A stretch of 25,873 bases of DNA. Source: Euryarchaeota archaeon UBA501 (GTDB lineage Archaea; Thermoplasmatota; Poseidoniia; Poseidoniales; Thalassarchaeaceae). Numbering within the stretch: the first letter of the stretch is position 1; every line of letters starts with the position of its first letter. The notes under the pieces were generated by a model. The model ran no database searches. It was not told the origin of the DNA and was given only the letters and a program-made list of their open reading frames with translations. Made by a program: the position numbers and the translations under genes. Positions 1 to 8,074 of this stretch are shown piece by piece. The stretch lies in contig DAVT01000062.1 in NCBI GenBank assembly GCA_002505685.1, positions 1 through 25,873 of the forward strand, given 5' to 3'.

Positions 1-759
1 ATCCGCCGCCACAGCACGGACTCCGGTCGCGATACCTGTTCGCTGTAATCGTATCCACTCCTGTTTCATTCGAGGAGACAATCCTGAGACAAACCAGACT
101 TCGTCTGCCCGCTTTTGCCCAATGAAAATCAATGCAGGTATAGCTGGTAAAATCCAGGGATAATTCAAACCTATTGCTAAGGTAAATAGTAACGTGGTGT
201 GTAACATCATTGCCTTGATGGCTGGCTTGAAACGCCGACCTTCTAGTGCGTTCCAGCCTTGCCAAGAGGCGATTATTGCCATTGACCAGGGGACTATTGC
301 AGCCAACAGGAGTCCAAACAACATTGAAGGGGCACCAAAACCTGATGTCAAGAATCCAGCCCCAGTTGTCGTGATTAAACGGTAAATTAAGAGGACGACG
401 AGCATGGATCCCGCACCCAAACCAAACGTCCAACCTGCCGTTGGTTGCCCATTGAGTACCCTCACACTTTGTCTAGTCAGTAAGAACATTGTCAACAACG
501 AAAACGAAAACGTGAGCAACAAGCTTTCGACAATTGGAAGCCCTGTTCCACTCCAGATTGGATCAAGCACGAGGGAAGAGGACAGAAATTGGTACAGTGC
601 GCCTGAGAAAAAACCGTACAACAATAGGCGAGTTGCAGTCGGTAAATCGTAAAATCCGATCATCTTTGACATGCCACCCCTCCAACCAATCCATACGCCT
701 ACAATACCGATGGAGGTGGCAATTTGCAATTGCCAAAGTGGAATGCCTAACTCTACCAC
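1..759 (-). CDS. multi-pass membrane protein, 3' part missing (runs off window)
   Basis: An uninterrupted minus-strand reading frame of 253 codons enters from the left edge without a stop. The product is strongly hydrophobic, with about six or seven likely membrane helices; examples begin near residues 6, 43, 77, 107, 140 and 180. A short basic, Trp-containing stretch (KQEWIRLQR) lies near the cut end. I chose the GTG at 759; another GTG at 771 follows directly after an in-frame TGA and would add four residues. The first ATG (672) would remove the first helix. The gene is divergent from srp54 with about 90 bp between starts. I do not recognise the family, and with the C-terminus missing no function is offered. 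Confidence is good that this is coding, because it stays open across 759 bp with consistent helix-loop periodicity. Confidence 0.8.
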   Translation of the reverse strand, partial: MVELGIPLWQLQIATSIGIVGVWIGWRGGMSKMIGFYDLPTATRLLLYGFFSGALYQFLSSSLVLDPIWSGTGLPIVESLLLTFSFSLLTMFLLTRQSVRVLNGQPTAGWTFGLGAGSMLVVLLIYRLITTTGAGFLTSGFGAPSMLFGLLLAAIVPWSMAIIASWQGWNALEGRRFKPAIKAMMLHTTLLFTLAIGLNYPWILPAIPALIFIGQKRADEVWFVSGLSPRMKQEWIRLQRTGIATGVRAVAAD

Positions 760-794
760 GCTAGTCCCCACTCAAACCACTTCTTAGCGTTGTC

Positions 795-809
795 CGGCCC
801 TTCGGGCCG
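795..809. other. GC-rich hairpin upstream of srp54
   Basis: CGGCCC and GGGCCG form a perfect 6-bp stem around a TTC loop, between the divergent membrane-protein gene and srp54. It lies 41 bp before the chosen srp54 ATG, so it is in the srp54 leader if transcription starts upstream of it. The frame is also open through the hairpin, so a TTG at 790 could extend SRP54 by 20 residues, but the family's usual N-terminus argues against that. Confidence 0.5.
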
Positions 810-849
810 TTCCGTGGGGTTCTTACGAGGAAAGCGAGAGGGCCGCTCA

Positions 850-2208
850 ATGGCGCTTGAGGGGTTGAAGGCCGGCATCTTCGGAGCCATTGGGCGTCTG
901 AAGGGTAAACGAAAACTCGATGAAGCCGAAATGAAGGAATTGTCAAAGAGTATCCGACGGGCCTTACTTGAAGCGGATTTCAACGTGCGCCAATCAAAGG
1001 AAATTACTGCAAGATTGGAAGAGCGGATGGTCGAGGAAGAACCTCTCCCTGGAGTAAATTTACAGACACATGCGATGAATATCATTTACACTGAATTGGT
1101 TCGTTTGCTCGGACCTCCAAGGGAAATCCGACCACATAACCAGACAATCTTGATGGTCGGTCTATACGGCCAAGGTAAGACCACGACAACAGCAAAATTG
1201 GCCGAATGGTGGAGGAGAAGACACGGTGTCAAGGTTGCTGTTATCGAAGCCGATGTACAGAGACCTGGCGCTTACGAACAGTTGAAACAGTTGCTCGCAG
1301 AATCTTCCGTTGAAGTATATGGGGAGCCCGATAACAAGAATGCTGAAGAAATTGTTCGCAATGGACTGGCTAAAGTTGGTAATGCGGATGTCGTAATCGT
1401 AGACACTGCTGGTCGCGATCGCCTCGATGACGAATTGCAAGCCGAATTGGAGCGAATCCACAAGGTGGCCAATGCGACTGAACGATTCTTGGTAATTGAT
1501 GCACAGGTTGGTCAGGCTGCGGGTCCAGTCGCTGCTGGCTTCCATGATTTAGTCGGAGTTTCAGGTGTGATTGTTTCCAAGTTGGATGGAACTGCCCGTG
1601 GAGGTGGTGCACTTTCAGCCGTTGCGACCACAGGGGCTCCAATCGTTTTCATCGGCGAAGGTGAGAAAGTTGCGGACTTAGAGAAATTTGAGTCTGATCG
1701 ATTCATATCAAGACTCCTTGGAATGGGTGACATTCGAGGGCTCATCGACATTGCACCTGAATCCCTCGATCAAGAAGAGGCAATGCGTTTGACTGAGCGG
1801 ATGATGTCTGGAAGATTCACCCTCAATGACATGTACAAGCAAATGGAAATGATGTCAAAAATCGGGACGATTGATAAAATCGTATCTCACTTACCCACAT
1901 CATTCTTTGGGGGCTTGGGGTCTATGGATCGCAAGCAAAAAGAGGAGATGCAAGGGAATCTTGAGAGATTCAGAGTCATCATGGATTCAATGACGGAAGA
2001 GGAAAAGAATGAGCCGCATATACTCAAAGCGGAACGTATCCGCAGAATTGCTCGAGGTTCAGGTGTCAAAGAAAAGAATGTCAGGGAGTTACTGGCACAA
2101 TGGAATCGTTCCCGAAAAATGATGAAGGGGATCAAAGGCAATCGAAAACTCAGACGCCAAATGAAAGGGATGATGAGTGACATGGATGACATGGATATGC
2201 CGATGTGA
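850..2208 (+). CDS. srp54: signal recognition particle 54 kDa protein (SRP54)
   Basis: SRP54 is the GTPase subunit of the signal recognition particle. It binds signal peptides emerging from ribosomes and, with 7S RNA and the receptor FtsY, delivers nascent chains to the Sec translocon. The 452-residue product has the full N-G-M layout. A helical N domain occupies about residues 1-90. In the GTPase domain the P-loop GLYGQGKTT is at 104-112, the ADVQRPG motif near 134-140, DTAGR at 185-189, and SKLDGTARGGG at 243-253. A methionine-rich M domain follows from about 325, ending in MMKGIKGNRKLRRQ and a Met/Asp tail. The ATG at 850 gives the usual N-terminus and has a GAGGG stretch about seven bases upstream. 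The TTG at 790 would add an unusual basic extension. trmY starts four bases after the stop, so the two are probably cotranscribed. Length is normal for archaea. Confidence 0.97.
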   Translation: MALEGLKAGIFGAIGRLKGKRKLDEAEMKELSKSIRRALLEADFNVRQSKEITARLEERMVEEEPLPGVNLQTHAMNIIYTELVRLLGPPREIRPHNQTILMVGLYGQGKTTTTAKLAEWWRRRHGVKVAVIEADVQRPGAYEQLKQLLAESSVEVYGEPDNKNAEEIVRNGLAKVGNADVVIVDTAGRDRLDDELQAELERIHKVANATERFLVIDAQVGQAAGPVAAGFHDLVGVSGVIVSKLDGTARGGGALSAVATTGAPIVFIGEGEKVADLEKFESDRFISRLLGMGDIRGLIDIAPESLDQEEAMRLTERMMSGRFTLNDMYKQMEMMSKIGTIDKIVSHLPTSFFGGLGSMDRKQKEEMQGNLERFRVIMDSMTEEEKNEPHILKAERIRRIARGSGVKEKNVRELLAQWNRSRKMMKGIKGNRKLRRQMKGMMSDMDDMDMPM

Positions 2209-2212
2209 GATT

Positions 2213-2806
2213 ATGAATCGCAGATTCGCAATCATCGGCCACCGTGCACAGTCATCGGGCAAATTGAACCTAAACGATTTGGCAGGTGCATCGGGCCGAA
2301 TCGATGTTTTAGCAAGAGCCGTGAATACAGCCTTGTTTTTGTCGCATGGAATTCGTGAGGATTCGCAAGTGGTACTCCACTTACTCGGGGGACCTGGGCC
2401 ACCTAGGAGAATCGGCTTTGAGGGAGCCACTGTTCGTGGTTTACATCCAGATGAAAGGGCCATAGCTGGGCAAATTGGTAGAGTCTTGAAACAACCTGTT
2501 CCTGCTATCGGTCAAATTGTGGAATTGCACTCTGGTTTCTGGCATTCCGGTGGATCTCTGGAGCAAACTCTCTCTGAGTGGCACAAAGACGGTGTGACAA
2601 CTTACACTTTAGATGCTGAAGGAGAGGATGTGTTCCCATCTATTGCGAATCCAAATGGAATTGGTTTTGTGTTATCCGACGATCAACCATTTTCAGAGTT
2701 AGAATTGGATTCCATGCATGGGCTTCAGCGGCTTTCGCTTGGCACACAATGGTTGCAAGGCCATGCTTGTATATCGATTATCCATCATTTGCTGGACTCA
2801 GATTGA
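2213..2806 (+). CDS. trmY: tRNA (pseudouridine(54)-N1)-methyltransferase TrmY
   Basis: TrmY is an archaeal SPOUT-class enzyme that uses S-adenosylmethionine to methylate pseudouridine 54 in the T loop of tRNA, giving N1-methylpseudouridine. The 197-residue product shows the family's signatures: GRIDVLARAVNTALFLSHGI (residues 28-47), the stretch around RRIGFEGATVRGLHPDER (65-82), and a C-terminal SPOUT knot with GFVLSDDQPF (151-160) followed by LSLGTQW and the ending ISIIHHLLDSD. The ATG at 2213 is four bases after the srp54 stop and matches the normal N-terminus; an in-frame start at 2177 would lie inside srp54. No Shine-Dalgarno sequence is seen, so translation is probably coupled to srp54. 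The last 29 bp overlap the convergent surE gene. Confidence 0.93.
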   Translation: MNRRFAIIGHRAQSSGKLNLNDLAGASGRIDVLARAVNTALFLSHGIREDSQVVLHLLGGPGPPRRIGFEGATVRGLHPDERAIAGQIGRVLKQPVPAIGQIVELHSGFWHSGGSLEQTLSEWHKDGVTTYTLDAEGEDVFPSIANPNGIGFVLSDDQPFSELELDSMHGLQRLSLGTQWLQGHACISIIHHLLDSD

Positions 2807-3734
2807 GCCAAGCAGGGTACCCGTCCTCATCCTGCAGAAGGGCGGCTTGAAGAATCACATCAGGTATGTTCAGTGGATGAGATTGTGGCCAAGTGACCAA
2901 TGGTGAAATCACCACGCTACCTGCCATCAAACTGGAGCAATCGGTGCGTGGTAACGGCTCATCTTCAATGGATGCGGCACCCACAGTGAAGAACTTACCA
3001 TCCTCAGATAATTCGGTTGCTCCGTGATACCAACGAGCCCCTAGAGGAACTGTTTCGACTTCTCCATTCCATTCTACGGGAGTGTTCAAATTGAGTATTA
3101 AGTCTCCATTTCTAAATGCAGAACGCACTCGTTGTTGAATATCCATTTCCGGATCTGCCCAATCATTTTGTTGGCTTCCTCGGGTTCGAAGTAGGTTTGG
3201 AGGCTTGTCGTTGGCTATCGAAAGTGCCCTGTCTATCAATTCAAAAATTGCACTTGTTCCGATTGTGTAATCTTCGTGTAAGTATGTTCCAAGACTGAGT
3301 GCTATGGATGGGAGACCGTACAATGCGGCTTCTCTTGCAGCAGAGACAGTTCCAGAATGGATGACATCGATGGAGATATTTGGCCCACGGTTGATTCCAG
3401 ATACGCAGAGTTGTGGGCGCACCATTGGGGCCCAATTCTCAAACCCATAATCGATGGCGACAATGGTGCAATCACAGGGTGAACCTGCCAAACTGTGGAT
3501 GTAAATGGGAGCACCATTTCGATCCAAGCCCAATGTTTCTATCAAATCGGAACGGTCAGAAAATTCCAACCCTTTTTGCAGTGTGAGCCGCATTGCAGAA
3601 GCAGACTGTTCATGCGCGGGGGCCAAAATAGCGAGTGGATGTCCCCGTTGGTGCAGTACCTGAATGAGGTGGTGTAAACCAGGCGCATCAATACCATCGT
3701 CATTGGTCAAGAATATCGGTTCTCTCCAACTCAT
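2778..3734 (-). CDS. surE: SurE-family 5'/3'-nucleotidase
   Basis: SurE proteins are metal-dependent phosphatases that dephosphorylate nucleoside 5'- and 3'-monophosphates. The 318-residue product carries the N-terminal metal site TNDDGIDAPG (Asp12 and Asp13), ILAPAHEQSASA (36-47), and SGINRGPN (112-119) followed by a DVIHSGTV stretch and AAREAALYGLPSIALS. This order is diagnostic. The protein is about 60 residues longer than the usual 250, with extra sequence in the middle and C-terminal region. The ATG at 3734 has GAGGTG (3740-3745) with a five-base spacer, which overlaps the TGA stop of the upstream DMT gene. This suggests cotranscription. Its 3' end overlaps trmY convergently by 29 bp. 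The substrate in this organism cannot be read from sequence. Confidence 0.93.
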   Translation of the reverse strand: MSWREPIFLTNDDGIDAPGLHHLIQVLHQRGHPLAILAPAHEQSASAMRLTLQKGLEFSDRSDLIETLGLDRNGAPIYIHSLAGSPCDCTIVAIDYGFENWAPMVRPQLCVSGINRGPNISIDVIHSGTVSAAREAALYGLPSIALSLGTYLHEDYTIGTSAIFELIDRALSIANDKPPNLLRTRGSQQNDWADPEMDIQQRVRSAFRNGDLILNLNTPVEWNGEVETVPLGARWYHGATELSEDGKFFTVGAASIEDEPLPRTDCSSLMAGSVVISPLVTWPQSHPLNIPDVILQAALLQDEDGYPAWLNLSPANDG

Positions 3735-3743
3735 TGTGGCACC

Positions 3744-4700
3744 TCATTCGGTGGCTTCAACCGTTTGCATTTGAGTTAACCTATGATTCGTCCCGATAAT
3801 CGCTAAAGCCATTCCAGCAATCATGAATGGGCCACCTATCCATGTCCACATATCTGGGATTGACTCGACACCAATCATCCACCCCAAAATACCTCCAAGT
3901 AGAGGTTCAAAAACGACACTGACGGAGATTACTAGTGGTGGTAGCCACTTGAGACTTGCATTGATTCCAGTGTGTCCTGCCAAACCCGGCCCCAGTGCAA
4001 GATATGTCACTAAGAATATCCAAGCCGCATCGGACCAACCCAGTAGTGATGTATTCACGACTGCAATATCGAAAGTTGCACCTTCAGAAAACATCGCATG
4101 AAGGCTCAGGAAGATGCTGGCTATTGCTGTTACAGGGAAAGCATAGAGGAAGAGCGGCATCTGTCTATCCCCTCGTAGAACACGTCCGGCCGCAAGATAC
4201 CCTACAATTGCAATGGCTCCCAAAAAAGCAGCCGAATCACCGATCAATGTTACATCCCCGTCCCCAGCATCTTGAACTGCAATAATCGCTCCGAATACTC
4301 CCAAAATTGCGCCTGTAATTTCCCATCGGTGTGGAGTCATGCGCAGCAGCATCATCCCTGATACGATAATCAGTGGATGCGCGGTTACGAAGAGAAGACT
4401 ATGGGTCAAGGAGGTGTGATCCAAAGACCAAACCCAGCTGGCAAAATGTATCCAAAGACAAACCCCAGAGCCGAGGATGATCAAAAGTGTCGAGCGGTCC
4501 CAAGAATAATCTGTTTTCCGCATTTGCCAAATAAAAAATGGAAACAATACTAATGATGTAGCCTGTAAACGCCATGATGCCCTCAATATTGGCGAAATGT
4601 CACCCATCATTTTGAAGATTGCACCAGCACTTGAAACTGCCAAAACTGCGATGCTGAGTATAATCCAAGCCTGAGCCGGGGTTGCCCGGGAATTATCCAT
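3744..4700 (-). CDS. EamA/DMT-superfamily transporter
   Basis: The 318-residue product is an integral membrane protein with about ten hydrophobic helices in two similar halves, typical of the drug/metabolite transporter superfamily with two EamA domains. Supporting sequence includes the opening helix AWIILSIAVLAVSSAGAIFK, the end-of-half-one pattern TAHPLIIVSGMMLL then GAILGVFGAIIAV, and the second-half pattern PLVISVSVVFEPLLGGILGW with GGPFMIAGMALAIIG. That last pair matches the family's pattern of a glutamate-proline followed by a glycine-rich helix. Such proteins usually export amino acids or metabolites, and the substrate cannot be assigned. Start: ATG at 4700 with GAGGCG and a five-base spacer, overlapping the TGA of the OPT gene. 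It probably shares a transcript with OPT and surE, with nine-base gaps on both sides. Confidence 0.88.
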   Translation of the reverse strand: MDNSRATPAQAWIILSIAVLAVSSAGAIFKMMGDISPILRASWRLQATSLVLFPFFIWQMRKTDYSWDRSTLLIILGSGVCLWIHFASWVWSLDHTSLTHSLLFVTAHPLIIVSGMMLLRMTPHRWEITGAILGVFGAIIAVQDAGDGDVTLIGDSAAFLGAIAIVGYLAAGRVLRGDRQMPLFLYAFPVTAIASIFLSLHAMFSEGATFDIAVVNTSLLGWSDAAWIFLVTYLALGPGLAGHTGINASLKWLPPLVISVSVVFEPLLGGILGWMIGVESIPDMWTWIGGPFMIAGMALAIIGTNHRLTQMQTVEATE

Positions 4701-4709
4701 GAAATCGCC

Positions 4710-7022
4710 TCATGAGTCTGCCGCTTTCTGACCGAAAATACCTGCACTTCGGAACAGGAGGTATAGGCCGCCGAAAATCAAGAAGTTAATCATCGTAAAT
4801 CCAATCAAACGTACAATCCAATAGGCGCCACCCAGTAAATCAACGACGGCTGGCAACTCATCGACCACGGCGAGTACTGCGGCCTCCACGCCGAAGAATG
4901 CCTCCCCAGTTAGTGCCCCGGCTGCAATCATGAATGTTGTCAGTAGAATCAGGGCTCGCTTCTTCTCTGCAGCGGAATTACCCTCTTGCTCCCGAATCTT
5001 ATCGACCGCTGGATCAAGTCTCTTGGCCTGCCACCAGTCACGGCCCGCTCCTCCAATCATCATCGGGAACGTGTACGGAGTTGGCAAGTACATACCTAGA
5101 CCGAATGAGGTGCCCATGCCCGTGACCCATTCGATGAAAGCCCCGAGCAGGAATCCGATTAGTAGGGCAGAGATGTTTCCTTGTCCTTCAGCTAACATCA
5201 CGGTGAACCCAGCGAATGCGTTGGCTTGGGGTGCCAGTAAATCGATGGTTCCATCTGCCAATAAATCTGACAAGAAAATGGCCATCCCTGCACCCAAAAT
5301 AGCTCCAGGAACGACACCCATGATGTTACCCTTGGAAATGTGGTATGGGCGATTACCAATGTATAGACTGTTTTTGTAATCTGCAACAACCGTACCTGAC
5401 ATCGAAATTGCACTACCGAATACAGTCGTTCCGACCAGTGCAATCAGAATTGCCTCTTCCTTTGACAGGCCGAAGAAATCTCCGTAATTCAGGAACAAAC
5501 CTAGGAGCATTAAGAGTACAATGAATGAGGTCCCTGAAACCGGCTCGATACCCGTTTCCCCCATGACACGTACTGCAATAGCCCCCAGCAAGAATGTCGT
5601 CAGGATGAGAACTGTTGCAAACACCATGGCTGCGGGAATAGGGAAACCACCAAGCCAGAAAATGACAATCATAGCGATGAACGAAAAACCCATGAAAAGC
5701 GGAATGTGGTGCAAGGGCCACTCATACCATCCCTTGCCTTCGATGTATTCCTGTCCTTTTTCACCACCGAATGCTTTGGCGATGTCTCCAAAAATCGATA
5801 CGAATGTTGGTGCCATCTTCAGTAGACCAAGTAAACCTCCACCGAGGATTGCTCCAATCGCAATCGTGCGAATTAGTGTCTTGTAAGCAATCCACTGAAC
5901 AGGGCCACCCATTTCTTGCAGAGGAGTGTATTGTGAATTTCCTGTAATCGGGTCGATTCCAGTGAATGTGGGCACGCTGAAGTATACCGCGAGAGGGATT
6001 AGGAAAAACCATGCCACGAAGGAACCCAAATTGACCAAGAAGGCCACTCGCATGCGCATGAACCAGCCAACCGCAAATAGTGTTGGACTTAATTCCACAC
6101 CAAGGAAGGTGTATGAAAACGGATTGCCAGCGTCGAAGTAAGTTATGCCATTAGCCACGGCCTGACCATCTTGCAATTCACTTGGCTGATGTATCCAGCG
6201 TTCAGAATATACTGAGGCCAAGCCCCAAGAATCGCCGGATGCTGAAACGGCGATCTTGTCCGCAATTGTAAGGTGCTCCTTCCAAAACAATGGATAATCG
6301 ATGATGAACATGAAACCCATCGTCAGAACTGTCCACAAACCCACGGTTTGCAGACTTTCCTTGGCCGCCTCAGCTGCCCCCGTATTGACATCTGCAGCAA
6401 TATCCAGCATCTTCAGTGTAGCCTCAAACCCAGGCATTGGCAGTGGGTCTTCAACCAGCCAAACACGACGGAAGATGATGAAGTACATCACTCCCAAGAA
6501 ACCAGCGAACATGCTGGCCACGATTCCAATGAATGCCAACTGAAAGACATCAACCCCTGAAAGCAGAGGGACTCCATTGACATGGTACTCTGATTTGAAT
6601 TCAGAGGATAACAGGAAAATAGCAGGGAATGTGAAAATGAAGCCTGTGGAAGCGTGTGTTGCACCTGTGGTTGCACTGGTGGAAATGTTGACTTCCGAGG
6701 GCGACCATTTCAGGGCCATACCTAGGAGATAAGCGACATACCAAGCAGCAGATACGGCAAGTCCTATTTTCAATCCAATATAGGCTGTGACGCCACTGAA
6801 TACGGAACCGATGAGGATCCCAATCATAATTTTGCCAAGGGACCAATGGCTAATCTCAAACGATTCCTCAAGATTTTTCTCCTCAAAATACTGCTCGAGC
6901 AAACCTGTGTTCAAGTTGTTGTACATGTCGTCGTCTAGCCATGTCAACGAGCCTGATTCTATCGCTGCCAAACCCTTGGCAGTAACAGGTTGACGATATG
7001 CAGACTTCCGGACACCTGACAT
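4710..7022 (-). CDS. OPT-family oligopeptide transporter
   Basis: The 770-residue product resembles the OPT family, proton-coupled carriers that bring peptides or metal-chelate compounds into the cell. A hydrophilic N-terminus of about 60 residues is followed by many membrane helices (roughly 14 or more). The first helical pair holds IGSVFSGVTAYIGLKIGLAV, the characteristic OPT opening; a Ser/Thr/Gly-rich loop SATTGATHASTGF follows. Later stretches include GETGIEPVSG (conserved in the prokaryotic OPT branch), GTVVADYKNSLYIGNRP and a C-terminal GMGTSFGLGMYLP near a re-entrant-looking segment. Length and order fit prokaryotic OPT members. The ATG at 7022 has no clear Shine-Dalgarno sequence, and 67 bp separate it from the acetyltransferase upstream. 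In this context it could import peptides made by the secreted subtilase; that link is inference. Confidence 0.88.
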   Translation of the reverse strand: MSGVRKSAYRQPVTAKGLAAIESGSLTWLDDDMYNNLNTGLLEQYFEEKNLEESFEISHWSLGKIMIGILIGSVFSGVTAYIGLKIGLAVSAAWYVAYLLGMALKWSPSEVNISTSATTGATHASTGFIFTFPAIFLLSSEFKSEYHVNGVPLLSGVDVFQLAFIGIVASMFAGFLGVMYFIIFRRVWLVEDPLPMPGFEATLKMLDIAADVNTGAAEAAKESLQTVGLWTVLTMGFMFIIDYPLFWKEHLTIADKIAVSASGDSWGLASVYSERWIHQPSELQDGQAVANGITYFDAGNPFSYTFLGVELSPTLFAVGWFMRMRVAFLVNLGSFVAWFFLIPLAVYFSVPTFTGIDPITGNSQYTPLQEMGGPVQWIAYKTLIRTIAIGAILGGGLLGLLKMAPTFVSIFGDIAKAFGGEKGQEYIEGKGWYEWPLHHIPLFMGFSFIAMIVIFWLGGFPIPAAMVFATVLILTTFLLGAIAVRVMGETGIEPVSGTSFIVLLMLLGLFLNYGDFFGLSKEEAILIALVGTTVFGSAISMSGTVVADYKNSLYIGNRPYHISKGNIMGVVPGAILGAGMAIFLSDLLADGTIDLLAPQANAFAGFTVMLAEGQGNISALLIGFLLGAFIEWVTGMGTSFGLGMYLPTPYTFPMMIGGAGRDWWQAKRLDPAVDKIREQEGNSAAEKKRALILLTTFMIAAGALTGEAFFGVEAAVLAVVDELPAVVDLLGGAYWIVRLIGFTMINFLIFGGLYLLFRSAGIFGQKAADS

Positions 7023-7089
7023 GTTGCGAACCGCCTAGGACAAACTTGGGTATCGGGCAGGGGTCTTAGGTTTGTGGGAATAACAATGT

Positions 7090-7569
7090 TCAACCCGTAG
7101 GGTTGAGATTCTTCTTCAACGTGTAAGCCCCAACCTCATATCCTAGACTCTGATATAGCCCCAATCCTGCTTCGTTTAATGCGTAAACTGCGAGTCTTAC
7201 TTCAGATGCACCTCGCATGTTGCATTCGTGTTCACAATGCTTGATCATCGCCGTTGCAACGCCTTTGCGCCGTGCGTGAGGTTCCACCCAAACATCAGCG
7301 ATTTCCCATACTTGGACTGTGGAATCTAGAAGAAATCCATCGGGAGATATTGTGCAGATTCCAACGAGTTCCCCCTCGCAACGTGCAAGTATCAATCGCC
7401 CCTGTCTAATTCTGGATTCTAGGAACCGAGTGACTCTTTCAGAATTGTTCTGTGTCCTGAGTTCTGAATCAGGGCCTCTGTAGTCCAACCGTTGCTGGTC
7501 GTTGAGCAAACGCCACCAAGCGGCTTCAGCCGCGGAAAAATCCTCAAACCCTGCAACAGAAATAGTCAC
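7090..7569 (-). CDS. GNAT-family N-acetyltransferase
   Basis: The predicted 159-residue protein has the GNAT fold pattern. A strand-rich core around RLILARCEGELVGICTI (58-74) is followed by the EIADVWVEPHARRKGVA segment. There the acetyl-CoA phosphate-binding motif R-R-K-G-V-A falls at about 100-105. The pattern then continues with LAVYALNEAGLGLYQSLGYE, the usual C-terminal Asn...Tyr...GY signature. GNAT enzymes acetylate amines of small molecules or proteins; no substrate can be assigned. I chose the GTG at 7569. The open frame continues upstream to 7671, but that would overlap aIF5A, and no ATG or GTG lies in the extra part (only a TTG at 7671). The gap to the aIF5A stop is then 34 bp. The start remains uncertain. 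Confidence 0.83.
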   Translation of the reverse strand: MTISVAGFEDFSAAEAAWWRLLNDQQRLDYRGPDSELRTQNNSERVTRFLESRIRQGRLILARCEGELVGICTISPDGFLLDSTVQVWEIADVWVEPHARRKGVATAMIKHCEHECNMRGASEVRLAVYALNEAGLGLYQSLGYEVGAYTLKKNLNPTG

Positions 7570-7603
7570 AGAATTTGTCGTCGTGACCAGACAATCACCA
7601 CAA

Positions 7604-7990
7604 TCAGTGATCTCGACTAATCTTGTACCGACCCATGGCTTCCATCCACAGAATCTCTCCACCTGCTTCAAGGTTCATTCCTTCCTCAACAGGCAGAATC
7701 ATTGCCTCGTAGGTTTTGTTATCCATAGCGTGGACTTCATTGCCATCGATGTGCGTGATGATGGCTGAACCTTTCTCAATCATGGGGACATTAATGGAAT
7801 CCGTGACCGGAGCGACATGGCTTCTCTTCTGTCCAGTGAAGATATCCTCGAGTTCGATACGAGCTTTCGCTCCACCGTGCTTTCCGGGCTTAGATTTACT
7901 CATTCCAAGAATTTTGTAAGCATTCTCTTCAAGGGCAACATATCGACCCACTTTGAGGGTCCGAACTTCAACACGGGTTGTACCAGGCAT
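7604..7990 (-). CDS. eif5a: translation factor aIF5A
   Basis: aIF5A binds the ribosomal E site and relieves stalling at proline-rich and other difficult sequences. Its activity depends on hypusine, made from one lysine. The 128-residue protein has the diagnostic loop SKPGKHGGAKAR; Lys37 (in PGKHG) is the predicted hypusine site. The N-terminal SH3-like domain (about 1-68) is followed by an OB-fold domain ending GEILWMEAMGRYK. Length is normal. The ATG at 7990 gives the usual MPGTT start; a TTG at 7999 would add three residues. There is no Shine-Dalgarno sequence, and the 84-bp gap after the dehydrogenase gene could hold a promoter, although I see no clear TATA box. The hypusine-forming enzyme is not in the window. 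The proline-rich protein near the right edge is the sort of product this factor helps translate. Confidence 0.95.
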   Translation of the reverse strand: MPGTTRVEVRTLKVGRYVALEENAYKILGMSKSKPGKHGGAKARIELEDIFTGQKRSHVAPVTDSINVPMIEKGSAIITHIDGNEVHAMDNKTYEAMILPVEEGMNLEAGGEILWMEAMGRYKISRDH

Positions 7991-8074
7991 GACTATCAAA
8001 CCGCTTCCATAGGTCTCGACTTATCAGCGTTCGGGCGACAGAGGTTAGGATTGCGTCATAAGTTGAATCCTGAT

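Noticed and set aside
790..849. N-terminal extension of SRP54 from a TTG
   Set aside because: It adds a basic segment not expected at an SRP54 N-terminus and crosses the GC hairpin; the ATG at 850 gives the normal start.
4930..5379. 149-codon plus-strand frame opposite the OPT gene
   Set aside because: It is the antisense of transmembrane codons and has no ribosome-binding site or family likeness.
7023..7089. Weak inverted repeat (AAAC...GTTT) before the OPT gene
   Set aside because: Only four bases pair before mismatches; no better than chance.
7570..7671. Longer acetyltransferase start overlapping aIF5A
   Set aside because: Only a TTG begins it and the extra residues do not look like a GNAT N-terminus; they mostly read in the frame beside the aIF5A end.
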